Assembly: GCF_002002705.1 (NCBI RefSeq)
Contig: NZ_MUNS01000022.1
Span: 62,001 to 126,000 of the forward strand
Length of the DNA stretch: 64,000 nt
From: Polaromonas sp. C04
GTDB lineage: Bacteria > Pseudomonadota > Gammaproteobacteria > Burkholderiales > Burkholderiaceae_C
Reading direction: 5' to 3'
The number at the start of each line of letters is the position of its first letter. Position 1 is the stretch's first letter. A model generated the notes under the pieces. That model was not told where the DNA came from. It worked only from the letters and a program-made list of their open reading frames with translations, and did not search any database. The position numbers and the translations under genes were made by a program. Positions 51,845 to 61,048 of the stretch are shown here, piece after piece.

Positions 51845-54041
51845 TTAGCAAATCCAGAAAGCCCGGGATACGTTGACCCCTGTGAGTGAGGTCTTCTCGT
51901 GGCGCATTGCCCCCCAGCAGAACAGACCTCGACAGGAGACGGTTCTGCGCAATGCAGGATGTCTCAGGCACCATGATGCAGTCAGGGCATGCTCCGCCAT
52001 GAAGGTCGCAAAGGCTGCCTGAGTTGCAGCGGTGAGTAGACGTCTCGAGCAAATGACCAAGAAATCGATTGTTTTCGTTCCTCCACAGCGACGACAGATT
52101 CCCCAGGTCCATTGTTGTCCCGTTCCGATACACAACGAACGCAAGGTCTGCGGGGAACAGGTACTCGCCAAGAGAGCCCACATCCAGGCCCGAGAACTCG
52201 GCGATAGATTTCATGAGCACGTGCGCATAGCTGTGAAGCAGCGTGTACACGTACCGGTATGTGGACGCATCGGCCTCGGTCAACGCGCTGAAGAAGCGCC
52301 CGAAGGGCTCAGCAATTTCAAGTAGCCGGCCACCGAGCTTCACCTCGTCGCTGGGAGCCCAGGCCGGCAGGTTCGCCATACCAACGGCAGCAAGCCAGTT
52401 GTACACCGCCTCGGGGTCGAGCTGGACGTACAAGGCCTCGTTGGCCTGAGTGACGACGTAAACCGGCCGCCGGCCGCTATCGAGAGGCTCGAACATTCGC
52501 AGGCGAACAGGCAGGTCCGTGCCGTGCTTTTCCAAGGTGGGTGTGGCGCCCACACGGGTGTACCCGTGCGTAAAGCGACATAGCTCGAAGTCGCGCACCA
52601 TTCCAAGTTCGGCCATCCCCAACTTCTTCATCAACCTTGCGGTCTCTTGCTCTTGCCTCAGCTTGGCTCCGCTGTCCTTTGGCGCCAAGTCCTTGTCCAG
52701 GTGCTGGAAGCGGACAAAAGGCGACCGGCCGGAATCGTCCCGTGTCTTTGACAGCTTGCTACGGCGAAGGGCTTCGTGTTCCACACTCAGACTGAAGGGG
52801 TCATAACGGCTTGAGAATTCCGCGCGGCGCGCAATTTGACCGCGGAGGCCGTCAGGCAGTTCCGCCTTGGCAGCAATCAAGCCATCGGCGAACCAACCCT
52901 CCACCAATTTCCGGAGTTCGTTTTCCGAAGCCTTGACCAGGTCGGTCTGCTTCATGTCTTCAGCGAACTTCCGCATTCGCACGCCGTTCTCGTAGCTTTC
53001 CCAACGGGCCTCGTGACCGCCTTGAAGAAGGATGTCCTGCATTTCGTCAATGGTTGGAAGGGCACCCCCGAATCCGAACTGGTCCGCAATAAACTCACCC
53101 AGCGCGCGGCGCCGGCCCTCCTGTAGCAGGTCGAGCAGACTTTGGTCGCGCTCAGAGAACACGACAAACTGCTCTGACTGAGGGTAGTACGCGGACGACG
53201 CGCGGTATGAAATGGGCTCCATACGGCGTGCGGCGATTACGCTGCCACTTTGAGCCGCCAGGACCTCGGTAGTCAACTTGTCGTTTTGCCTCCAAGCGTC
53301 GCGTCGGTCATTGCAGGCCGGATTGGCGCACTGAAAAGACCACTCACCGATGCGAGGAGACTGGGTGTGGAGAAGAAAGCGGTCGCCATGGCACAGTGCA
53401 CAGACGCGGCGAGTCAATCGAAGTTCCGCATCGGCGTCGTTCCACTCCCACCGACCCGGCATCGCCGGCGCCCACTCCCCGGACCAGTGCACAAACACGA
53501 CGTCAAGCTGCCGCCACTGACAGGTCCGGCCTAGCTTGGACCTGCACGCTTGTGCCTCAAAACTTCGGCGGTCCTTGGCCAGTTCGGCCGGGGTGTCGTA
53601 CGCTTTGAAAAGACCACAGTGGTTGCACACGAACGTCAGCGGCGCGGGCACGTAAGACATGCGAAGAGGGTTCACGAACGCGAGGTTGGTCAGGCCCAAG
53701 GGCCGTACGATTCCCCCGTCGCGAAGCAGCCGCTGGTCGATGCATAACCGTGGGTCCACAGGCCTACCACCATTCGCGGCACTGATGGCCCGGCCGAACC
53801 AGCTCTCCCAGACCTCCGCGAGGCGCGTGATGATTTGGTCGCGGGTAGCGCTGGATATGTTCGCCTCGTCGGTTGGCTGCGATTTGTCCGGCATCGCAAG
53901 GCAAGCGCCGCGTCCTCCTTCGAATGTAAAAAAGGAGCCGGGCGCGTACGAAGACGCTAGTTGATTGCGCGACCGACTCATCGTCGGCGGTTTGAGGTCT
54001 TTCTTGAAATCCTCGTCGGGCAGAAATCCTTGAGCGGTCAT
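51828..54041 (-). CDS. drmB: DrmB, DUF1998 protein of DISARM
   Basis: The 737-residue protein begins MTAQGFLPDEDFKKDLKP. An internal ATG (MSRSRNQLASSYAPGSFFTF) is an alternative start. Zinc-like pairs (CNHCG near 137, CALCHG near 213, CANPAC near 237) and a C-terminal cluster C-x5-C-x6-C-x2-C near residues 670-690 mark the DUF1998 domain. DrmB forms the DrmA-DrmB complex that binds DNA and is required for DISARM. It overlaps drmA by 4 bases (ATGA at 54038). Confidence 0.92.
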   Translation of the reverse strand: MTAQGFLPDEDFKKDLKPPTMSRSRNQLASSYAPGSFFTFEGGRGACLAMPDKSQPTDEANISSATRDQIITRLAEVWESWFGRAISAANGGRPVDPRLCIDQRLLRDGGIVRPLGLTNLAFVNPLRMSYVPAPLTFVCNHCGLFKAYDTPAELAKDRRSFEAQACRSKLGRTCQWRQLDVVFVHWSGEWAPAMPGRWEWNDADAELRLTRRVCALCHGDRFLLHTQSPRIGEWSFQCANPACNDRRDAWRQNDKLTTEVLAAQSGSVIAARRMEPISYRASSAYYPQSEQFVVFSERDQSLLDLLQEGRRRALGEFIADQFGFGGALPTIDEMQDILLQGGHEARWESYENGVRMRKFAEDMKQTDLVKASENELRKLVEGWFADGLIAAKAELPDGLRGQIARRAEFSSRYDPFSLSVEHEALRRSKLSKTRDDSGRSPFVRFQHLDKDLAPKDSGAKLRQEQETARLMKKLGMAELGMVRDFELCRFTHGYTRVGATPTLEKHGTDLPVRLRMFEPLDSGRRPVYVVTQANEALYVQLDPEAVYNWLAAVGMANLPAWAPSDEVKLGGRLLEIAEPFGRFFSALTEADASTYRYVYTLLHSYAHVLMKSIAEFSGLDVGSLGEYLFPADLAFVVYRNGTTMDLGNLSSLWRNENNRFLGHLLETSTHRCNSGSLCDLHGGACPDCIMVPETSCIAQNRLLSRSVLLGGNAPREDLTHRGQRIPGFLDLLNAPPS

Positions 54042-57000
54042 TCTTCAACTCCTTCTTCACTGCCCGCCACCCCGTGACGGACCAGGTCCATCACCACCAG
54101 AACATCCTGAGCCAGCACCGGCCGATTTGCGGACAGCTTCCGTGTGGCGCGGATAATGCCCCCCTCATCGACGTCACGCAATGAAGTCATGGGCTTTCGC
54201 ATTGCGTCAGGTTGGGCTTCGAAGTACCTGTAGAGAGTGCCGTCTTCTCTCCAAGTGTCGGTGTCCCAGTCACCAAGAACATCCCGCGTACTTTCCGAAA
54301 TCATCCGCCTGTAGTGCTCTTCACCTTCAGGGCAGTAGCCATCCTTGAGGCCAATCGCAAGTTCAATGAAGCCGTTGATTTCGGACAGGAAAGCTCCTTG
54401 GCGTTCTCGCTGCTCCTTGAGAATTTCCTTGAGGTAGTTGAAGGTCGGGACCGTGTGCTTTTCGGAGACATCTGCGTCCAGTAGCTTGCGGCTCGGGACC
54501 ACGCCGGCCAGGTAAGCCTGCAGCATGCTGGGGTGCGCTCGCTCGACGGCACGCTCCGCCCACCGGTCGATTGCGGCGGGCTGGACCATTCGCTCGAGGA
54601 ATCGATGGAAAATGTCGAAGACTTCAATGACCTGGCGGTCTCGTCGGCGCTGCGGGGTTGGAACAAGCACAACAAATCCGACATGGGTACGCCCCACGCG
54701 TGATGACGCCTGGATGTATTCGGCAATGTCGGAGGGCATGCCCGCGAAGAACATTGAGTTCAGTTCTTCAACGTCCACCCCGTGCGAGATGGCGGACGTT
54801 GCGATGACGGACCTCAAGACCTTAGAAAGCGGTGTAAACGGCTTCCCGGGCTCATCGCGAGTTTGCGCGGCTTGGACGACAGCTTGGATTTCTCCTTGTT
54901 CGACAGAGCCGGTGATGAGGCGAGTGTCCAGCCCCGCGAGCGGTTGCCCGGCATTGAGGTGCCGCTTGCGGGCATCCTCGACTTCCGCGGCCATGATTTG
55001 GTCGCCGCCCTTCTTGTTCGTGACATACGTCAATGCGATGCGGTGAAGGTCGACGGCAGTCGCGAGTTCTGAATCGTCGGCAGCCCGCAGTGCCTGGCAG
55101 TGAAGCTGCGACAGCGGCCCACTCGAAACGAATTCGTACAAAAGCTCCTTGGCTTCTGCGGCCTGCTTCGCGTCACCAGCGGTGAGCCTGCCAAACAGCT
55201 TCGAGATAGTCAGGTGAAAACTCGAAAGCACTGCGACACTGGTCGCCGTGTGCGGCTTGCCGTTCGTCATGAACGCGCAGTAGACGCGAGCTTGCTTTGA
55301 GCGAAGCTCCACGTCGTCCAACACCCGACGCGCGGACTCGTCTGCCAACTCAGGCACCGCGTAGAACGATTCATACAGTGTTGGGCCGGGGTGCGGAAAC
55401 TGCACAGCGGGTATAGAGCGCTGATAGAGATGCTCCAGCTGCCGTTCGGGTTCGGACACCGTCGCCGACGCGGCGACAACCTTCGCACGGCGGCGTTTAC
55501 CCGCAAGGCTGTGCGAAACCATCTCAGCGCCAAGTGACTTGCTCAAATGTTCAAAAATCGCGTCCAAGGTGGACTCGAACAAGGCTGCGAAGGTCCCGAG
55601 CGATTCATCCAGCAAGTGCGCTTCGTCCTGGATGACCAAGCTGGGGAACGGGTCAAAGAACACCTTCTCGCCGTCAGGATAGGCGGGAGAGAGGCCGCGC
55701 ATCCCCTTGGCTGCGGGCCCCTCCCGCATGTCTTTGTGTTGCGGAATAACCAGCCGACCGGTGGCGGGGTCCAACCACGGGGCCATGCCGAACATCCCCA
55801 TGATTCGCCGAATCGTCGGAGCGGAATGACCAATCAGGGCTAACTTGTCAACCGTACCGAGCAGAACTGAGGGAGCGAGGTCGTAGATGTCCTCGTCACA
55901 GATAAAGAAGGGGAGCGGTTGCCACGTGCCATCGTTCGATGCGCATTTCGCGCTAGAACACACGTGGGCCAAGGTTCCCCCTTGGGCGGGAAACCGCCTG
56001 AGCGCCGTGCTTTCACCGCAGAACGGACAGCTTGGAAGCTTGTTCCACGCACGCCATGCCGCAGAGTACCGTTGGTCTCTCTCCCTTAGAAGTTCTTCCG
56101 AACGCTTGTCCGGCGAAACATCGTCCACGGTTGGAATGCTGGCGACCCCCGGAGTCGTGTGGCGGTTCGGAGAACCGGACGAGCCGACCCAGAAACCCAT
56201 CGACAGGGCGTTGCCCTGGTATTGGTGACGACGGCGTACGAGCTCGGCGTGTGCCATCACGCGGGCGCACCGCTGGGCCTGCTGGATTGTGAGAAGCCGC
56301 AGTGGGTACCGCAGCATTGCAGTCACCCCAGTCTTCTTGCCGCGCAGGCGGTCGAGCAACAAGGTGAACACGAGGAGACCGAAGAACGCCTCCGACTTGC
56401 CGCCGCCGGTGGCGAAGTAGAGGAGCGTGACCGCGTCATCCCGCTTCTCTTGGTACTTGGACTTAAAGGCAGGAATCCTCGTAGCGAAAGCCGGAACGTT
56501 CGCGACGATGAACGCCAGCTGAAACAACCGCCACTTGCTGTCATCGCGCCGGAACCGGACACTCATGAAGTCAGCCATCGCCTCATTCATGGCCAGCCAC
56601 GCCTCGAACACGACCCCACGTTGGTCTTTCTGAGGACCGCGGCCGCCCCAGTGCAGCCGCGACTCCTCCAGAATCTCAATACCCGCACGGATGGACTCGA
56701 GTTCGTTGCGCCACAGACCGAGGTCCTTCTCAAATGCAGCAATCTCTCGCGCCCGCCCTTCGCTGTCCTCGGCCGCCAAGCCTTCGGTGGGGTCGACCCG
56801 ACCAGGCTGCGCGGCGAGCCACTGCTCGAAGGCGGGCAACAAAGGTTTTAGGCTAGCGAATCCTTCGGGTGTGCTCAGGGCGCGCACGTTCCGATTCACA
56901 TCCGGAACGTCTGTCGGCACTATCCGCGGCTGCGTGTACCTTGGCGTCCACGTGGTCTTGAGCCGAACGCAGCCCTCTCGGGGCTCAGCAACTTGGACGC

Positions 57001-58189
57001 CGCAGTTGTGTCCCATGGCCGCATAGTGGAGGTACTGGTTGTACCGGTAAGACGGGTCCACCCGCTCAAGCCTCAAGGGCCGGTGCAAGGCGCCCGGAAT
57101 CACCGCCGCCAAGTCAACCTGAAACACCGCTTCCTCCGTTTCGTCCGCCCGAATGCGAGGCGTGAGGCTGACATTCTCCAGCGCAAGCAAAACACTCGTC
57201 TTGCTCGGGTCCGCCCAATCGACGCTGGTTTCCAGGTTCCAGCCGAGCTCGATGTCAGGGACGAGTACCGGCAGGTCGGAACCGCGGACCTGAGTGAGGA
57301 ACTCTGACCATCTCCGGTATTGACTAGCCCTGACCTCAGCACCACGTCGATAGCCCCAAGGCCGGCCGCCTTCTTCAGGTTCCTCGCTGATGCGCCAGGC
57401 CTGCAATGCAGAGCGAATGCTCGCGTTCATTTCATCAGCGTGTGCTGCGACGTCAGCTTGCAGCTGGTCTCCGTCACCGGACATGTCCAATAGCAGCGGC
57501 GGAACATCTATCGGCAGGCGCATCCACTTGTGCGGAATCGCCATCGGCTCGAAGTGGGCGTCATTGAGAGTCAGTGTCGACTGAGCGCCGACAACAACGC
57601 CCTCGCCGGCGCCGGCATCACCGTCCTCGGCCGGCTCCTCTGTTTCGAGAGCGCGCAGGTCGGTTGGAATCCCATGCGCAGCGTGGACCTCGGCGACGAC
57701 ACGTTCCTTGATGGCCCGCCATTCCGGGTGCTTCCACCGGGATGCGTACTGACCTTTGACTTTGTCCCACTCCTCGTCCAGGCGCTGGTCTCGCTGCGCT
57801 CTCAAGATGTCATGCATCTCGCGTCGCAGCTTGATTGCAAGCCTGCAGTCCGGCCGCTTGAAGTCTTCTTCGCGCGGCAAGACGCGCACGTAAACTGCGA
57901 GCGAAGGCTGCACCTTGATGACGCCTGCCGTGTTCCGAGCCAGCTGCAGCTGGAATCCATGCGATGAAATCCAGATGGGTGAGGTGACCTCATCGCCACC
58001 AGCTGCTGTCAATTGCGGCAAGAGAAAACCCGAGTTCAGCAGGGTCCTCGGTCGGGCCCCGAACAGGTGCTTTCCGATAGAACCCGCTCCGCTGACGTGT
58101 GCATGCGTGATGTTGACAATCGCATCTGCGACGGCCTCTTTGACCGTGGTGCTCAGCTTGGCAGGGTCGGTCCGGGTGAGTTCAGGCAC
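54038..58189 (-). CDS. drmA: DrmA, DISARM superfamily 2 helicase
   Basis: The 1383-residue protein has helicase motifs in order: Walker A ATGGGKSEAFFG near residue 596, DEAH as QDEAHLLDES near 855, motif III ASATVSEPE near 907, and motif VI QASSRVGRTHVG near 1161. The large N-terminal half (1-590) is specific to DrmA. DrmA with DrmB binds DNA with 5' overhangs and is needed for phage restriction. It overlaps the upstream 944-residue gene by 8 bases and drmB by 4. Length and layout match DrmA. Confidence 0.94.
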   Translation of the reverse strand: MPELTRTDPAKLSTTVKEAVADAIVNITHAHVSGAGSIGKHLFGARPRTLLNSGFLLPQLTAAGGDEVTSPIWISSHGFQLQLARNTAGVIKVQPSLAVYVRVLPREEDFKRPDCRLAIKLRREMHDILRAQRDQRLDEEWDKVKGQYASRWKHPEWRAIKERVVAEVHAAHGIPTDLRALETEEPAEDGDAGAGEGVVVGAQSTLTLNDAHFEPMAIPHKWMRLPIDVPPLLLDMSGDGDQLQADVAAHADEMNASIRSALQAWRISEEPEEGGRPWGYRRGAEVRASQYRRWSEFLTQVRGSDLPVLVPDIELGWNLETSVDWADPSKTSVLLALENVSLTPRIRADETEEAVFQVDLAAVIPGALHRPLRLERVDPSYRYNQYLHYAAMGHNCGVQVAEPREGCVRLKTTWTPRYTQPRIVPTDVPDVNRNVRALSTPEGFASLKPLLPAFEQWLAAQPGRVDPTEGLAAEDSEGRAREIAAFEKDLGLWRNELESIRAGIEILEESRLHWGGRGPQKDQRGVVFEAWLAMNEAMADFMSVRFRRDDSKWRLFQLAFIVANVPAFATRIPAFKSKYQEKRDDAVTLLYFATGGGKSEAFFGLLVFTLLLDRLRGKKTGVTAMLRYPLRLLTIQQAQRCARVMAHAELVRRRHQYQGNALSMGFWVGSSGSPNRHTTPGVASIPTVDDVSPDKRSEELLRERDQRYSAAWRAWNKLPSCPFCGESTALRRFPAQGGTLAHVCSSAKCASNDGTWQPLPFFICDEDIYDLAPSVLLGTVDKLALIGHSAPTIRRIMGMFGMAPWLDPATGRLVIPQHKDMREGPAAKGMRGLSPAYPDGEKVFFDPFPSLVIQDEAHLLDESLGTFAALFESTLDAIFEHLSKSLGAEMVSHSLAGKRRRAKVVAASATVSEPERQLEHLYQRSIPAVQFPHPGPTLYESFYAVPELADESARRVLDDVELRSKQARVYCAFMTNGKPHTATSVAVLSSFHLTISKLFGRLTAGDAKQAAEAKELLYEFVSSGPLSQLHCQALRAADDSELATAVDLHRIALTYVTNKKGGDQIMAAEVEDARKRHLNAGQPLAGLDTRLITGSVEQGEIQAVVQAAQTRDEPGKPFTPLSKVLRSVIATSAISHGVDVEELNSMFFAGMPSDIAEYIQASSRVGRTHVGFVVLVPTPQRRRDRQVIEVFDIFHRFLERMVQPAAIDRWAERAVERAHPSMLQAYLAGVVPSRKLLDADVSEKHTVPTFNYLKEILKEQRERQGAFLSEINGFIELAIGLKDGYCPEGEEHYRRMISESTRDVLGDWDTDTWREDGTLYRYFEAQPDAMRKPMTSLRDVDEGGIIRATRKLSANRPVLAQDVLVVMDLVRHGVAGSEEGVEE

Positions 58190-61016
58190 GAATTGCTTCC
58201 TCTTTGTTCGGGATGAGAGCTTCTACGACGCAGAGGCTTTCTCTCGCCCGGCCATACAGCATCTGAATGGTCAGTCTGCTAATTTTTGAGTGCACCATGA
58301 CCGACTCCGGCTGCAGGAGCATGTGCGTATAGATTTCGGAAAGGTGCCTGCCGTCCTGGCGCCGCGCGTTCCGAATTGGCATGATGACTCGTTGCCAGTT
58401 GGCTGCGGCTTCAAAATCGGACATTCCCAGCGCCTTGGCGAACGCCGAGAAATGCGCTTCCTTGAGCGGGGCCTGGGGGCGCAACTGGTCGAATGCCGTG
58501 TCAGCGGCTTGGCCGAGGTTCACCCAGTGGCGCACCGCCTGTTCCTCGGGAAACTCGTCTTTCCACTTCGGGTGGGCTTCCAGAATTTGCCGCCGAAGCG
58601 CCCGGACCTTTTCGATGAGGTGCCCTTCGGGGAACGCTCGCTCAAGAAGTGTGTTCACTTGACGGTGGTAGTTTCTTAGCGCCGCTTCAAAAACCTTGTC
58701 GGTCTCCAGGGGGATGCCCGCCTCCTTGAACACGCCTTCTACCAAGTCACGCAACTCCCCCGACATAACGAAGAGTCTGTCGCCAGGCTGCAGAGCCCGA
58801 ATTTCACAGCTGCGGAAACCCCGGTCGGAAGCCTCGCGGCTCGCAGGGTCGTAGACGTACACGCGGTGACTGGGCCGGCGGTGCAGCCGTCCGTCTTCGA
58901 GGACTACAGTCCATGCTTCCGGGTCCTTTTCTGCGTCGTACGCGTCACTCGTTTCGTGGCTCAGCTCAATGCGAAATGTTGGCATTACCAGGTCTGTGTT
59001 TGTGAGCAACCCGGGGGCCTCCGGGAGATGCGCTAGGCCCCGCAGGATGGATTCCATTCTGGGCTTCAACGGCCTGAAGGCGGGAAAATGTTCGACCAGC
59101 GGCTTCATTGCTGCACGAAGATATTGGCCGTTTTGTTGTGTCAGAAGCAGTGTTGAATGGCTGGGAATTCGGTCGTCGGTGATAAGTAGTCTCAGCGACT
59201 CTTCATCCAATCCTGCAAAGACCAGCGGCGCTCGTCCTATCGTGTCCAGTGCGTCTTCCAGCTGCGGAGAGCAAATGAATGTGACACGTTGTTCAAACTC
59301 TTCGAACGTGCGACCGTCCTGGAAGTCCCGATACTTCGACAAGAAGCGGAGGGCCAAGTGTTTGTGAAAGTTCGATGACATCACCACCACGACTTGCTTG
59401 TGTTTCTGGACAGCGGCTCCAATGTGCCTGGCCAGCAAGTGCGCGAACGGCGTACCCCCGTCATAGTTCGTCACCAGTTTCGTCGCCGCCTCGACCGCTC
59501 CGGTCAATGTATTCTGTTGTTCCCCTGCTTGTCCGGTGCGCGAGAAAGCCAGGAGGGGCGCGTAGAAGTTCGGCCAGGCCCAGCGCTGTCGGGACCGGTC
59601 ATCCGCTTCCACCTGCGTTAGCCACTGTGACAAGTCACGCACGCCGCATGGAAGTGCCGCAATTCGATTGAGATAAGCCATGGCTTCCGTAATGGGCCTG
59701 GCGGTATCTCGCCCTCCTTCAGCAGCGTTGGCCACCCGGTTCAGCCGGCCAACAATTTTCGCGGCTTCGGCGTCCACAATCTCAGTGTCAACCTCCCGGG
59801 GCGCTGGCACCCGAACTTCTAATGTTCCGTGCGGCATCAGCCCATCGCTCTTCACCGCACAGGGCATGCCGACGATGACGTACTCGTGGCCTACCTGCCA
59901 CCGGTCAGACGCCGGTCGCTTTGCGTTCTGGGAGAAAAGCTCCTCGCGCAGCCGATACGCGGCGTGCGGCTCGTCTGCGACGATTAAGACTCCCGGTGCG
60001 TCTGCGCCGAATACTGCTTCGAGTTGAAGGCAAAAGCGTGCGAGCGCTCCTTTCCATCCCCGGGACTCGCGGCGGGTCGTTCTAGTAGCATTAACGACGA
60101 CAACTTCAGGGGCGCCGAGCTTTTTCAGCGAGAGCAGCGCCTTTCTTAATTCGGTCGTGCTCATGCGCCCGTCGAGCGCGAACATGGCGTCGGGCGCTGT
60201 TGCGGGGTGGCCGATGGTTGAGCAGTTGGTTCGCAGCGCAGTAGCCTGGCTGCGCTTTTGAAGCTTTGCACAGAGCTGGGAGAGCAGCCTAGGCTCGCAG
60301 CTCTCCCATTCCGGCTTAGTCGGTGTGACCAAGAAGTGCGGCAGGAGCTCGCCTAGAGTCGGGTTAGACCATCTTGGGTCGGCCAAGTCTTTGAGTGCGC
60401 TGTTGAAGGCGGAGAGATAGGGGTCTTTCGCTCTGCATGACCGTTTGACTTTGGGGTTGGGGCTCGTCTCGGCGAACTGAAGTGCGAGCCGAAGCAACGG
60501 AGCCCTGCTAAACCTCATGTGATTCAGCGGGTAAAAGACGTTCGTCTTGACCGGGAACGTCATCCCCCGAATACCCATCTTGTCGCCGTCCGTCCAGCGC
60601 TCCAGAGTGGCGAGTGCGTGCACCAGCATCAGAGACTTCGGCGCGGTAGGCCAGAGAACAGCGATTTGTCGCTTACGCGAGGTAGCAGTTTCAAGGTACT
60701 GGTCAACAAGCCAGCCGAGCGCGTGAGATGCGGTGCTAGTTTCGACGTCGCCGTCCTTCAGCACCGGCACTTGGGCCGTTCCGAAGCGTAGGCTGGTTGG
60801 CACTGGCGCAGTGCCCTCCGTCGATTGCCGTTCTTTGGATGGCTCTGGAGCAACAGGAGTCAACTGCGTGGGCTGGGTCGTCCCCTGAAAGACCGCCCCG
60901 GAAGACCCCTTCATGGCGAGTTTCGCCGCAGCCATTTTTGCAATCAACGCCGCCTTGGCGGCCTTTGCGCTCGCCTGGTCTTCAAGGCGGTTGGTGAATC
61001 TTGAACGGGGGTGCAT
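58182..61016 (-). CDS. DISARM-associated 944-aa protein, possibly DrmE-like
   Basis: The frame MHPRSRFTNRLEDQASAKAA has a Lys/Ala-rich N-terminus, then a P-loop-like but degenerate segment (RQIAVLWPTAPKSLMLVHAL near 116; no GKS/T). VVVVNATRTTRRESRGWKGA near 306 with ADEPHAAYRLREEL near 347 and KQVVVVMSSNFHKHLALRFL near 538 look like helicase core strands without catalytic residues. Its place before drmA, with overlapping genes, suggests the DrmE-like partner of class 2 DISARM, but I cannot confirm this by alignment. It may be a new DISARM-associated protein. Confidence 0.55.
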   Translation of the reverse strand: MHPRSRFTNRLEDQASAKAAKAALIAKMAAAKLAMKGSSGAVFQGTTQPTQLTPVAPEPSKERQSTEGTAPVPTSLRFGTAQVPVLKDGDVETSTASHALGWLVDQYLETATSRKRQIAVLWPTAPKSLMLVHALATLERWTDGDKMGIRGMTFPVKTNVFYPLNHMRFSRAPLLRLALQFAETSPNPKVKRSCRAKDPYLSAFNSALKDLADPRWSNPTLGELLPHFLVTPTKPEWESCEPRLLSQLCAKLQKRSQATALRTNCSTIGHPATAPDAMFALDGRMSTTELRKALLSLKKLGAPEVVVVNATRTTRRESRGWKGALARFCLQLEAVFGADAPGVLIVADEPHAAYRLREELFSQNAKRPASDRWQVGHEYVIVGMPCAVKSDGLMPHGTLEVRVPAPREVDTEIVDAEAAKIVGRLNRVANAAEGGRDTARPITEAMAYLNRIAALPCGVRDLSQWLTQVEADDRSRQRWAWPNFYAPLLAFSRTGQAGEQQNTLTGAVEAATKLVTNYDGGTPFAHLLARHIGAAVQKHKQVVVVMSSNFHKHLALRFLSKYRDFQDGRTFEEFEQRVTFICSPQLEDALDTIGRAPLVFAGLDEESLRLLITDDRIPSHSTLLLTQQNGQYLRAAMKPLVEHFPAFRPLKPRMESILRGLAHLPEAPGLLTNTDLVMPTFRIELSHETSDAYDAEKDPEAWTVVLEDGRLHRRPSHRVYVYDPASREASDRGFRSCEIRALQPGDRLFVMSGELRDLVEGVFKEAGIPLETDKVFEAALRNYHRQVNTLLERAFPEGHLIEKVRALRRQILEAHPKWKDEFPEEQAVRHWVNLGQAADTAFDQLRPQAPLKEAHFSAFAKALGMSDFEAAANWQRVIMPIRNARRQDGRHLSEIYTHMLLQPESVMVHSKISRLTIQMLYGRARESLCVVEALIPNKEEAIRA

Positions 61017-61048
61017 GGGGGTGGGCGAAACGAGTTGGTATTCACCGT

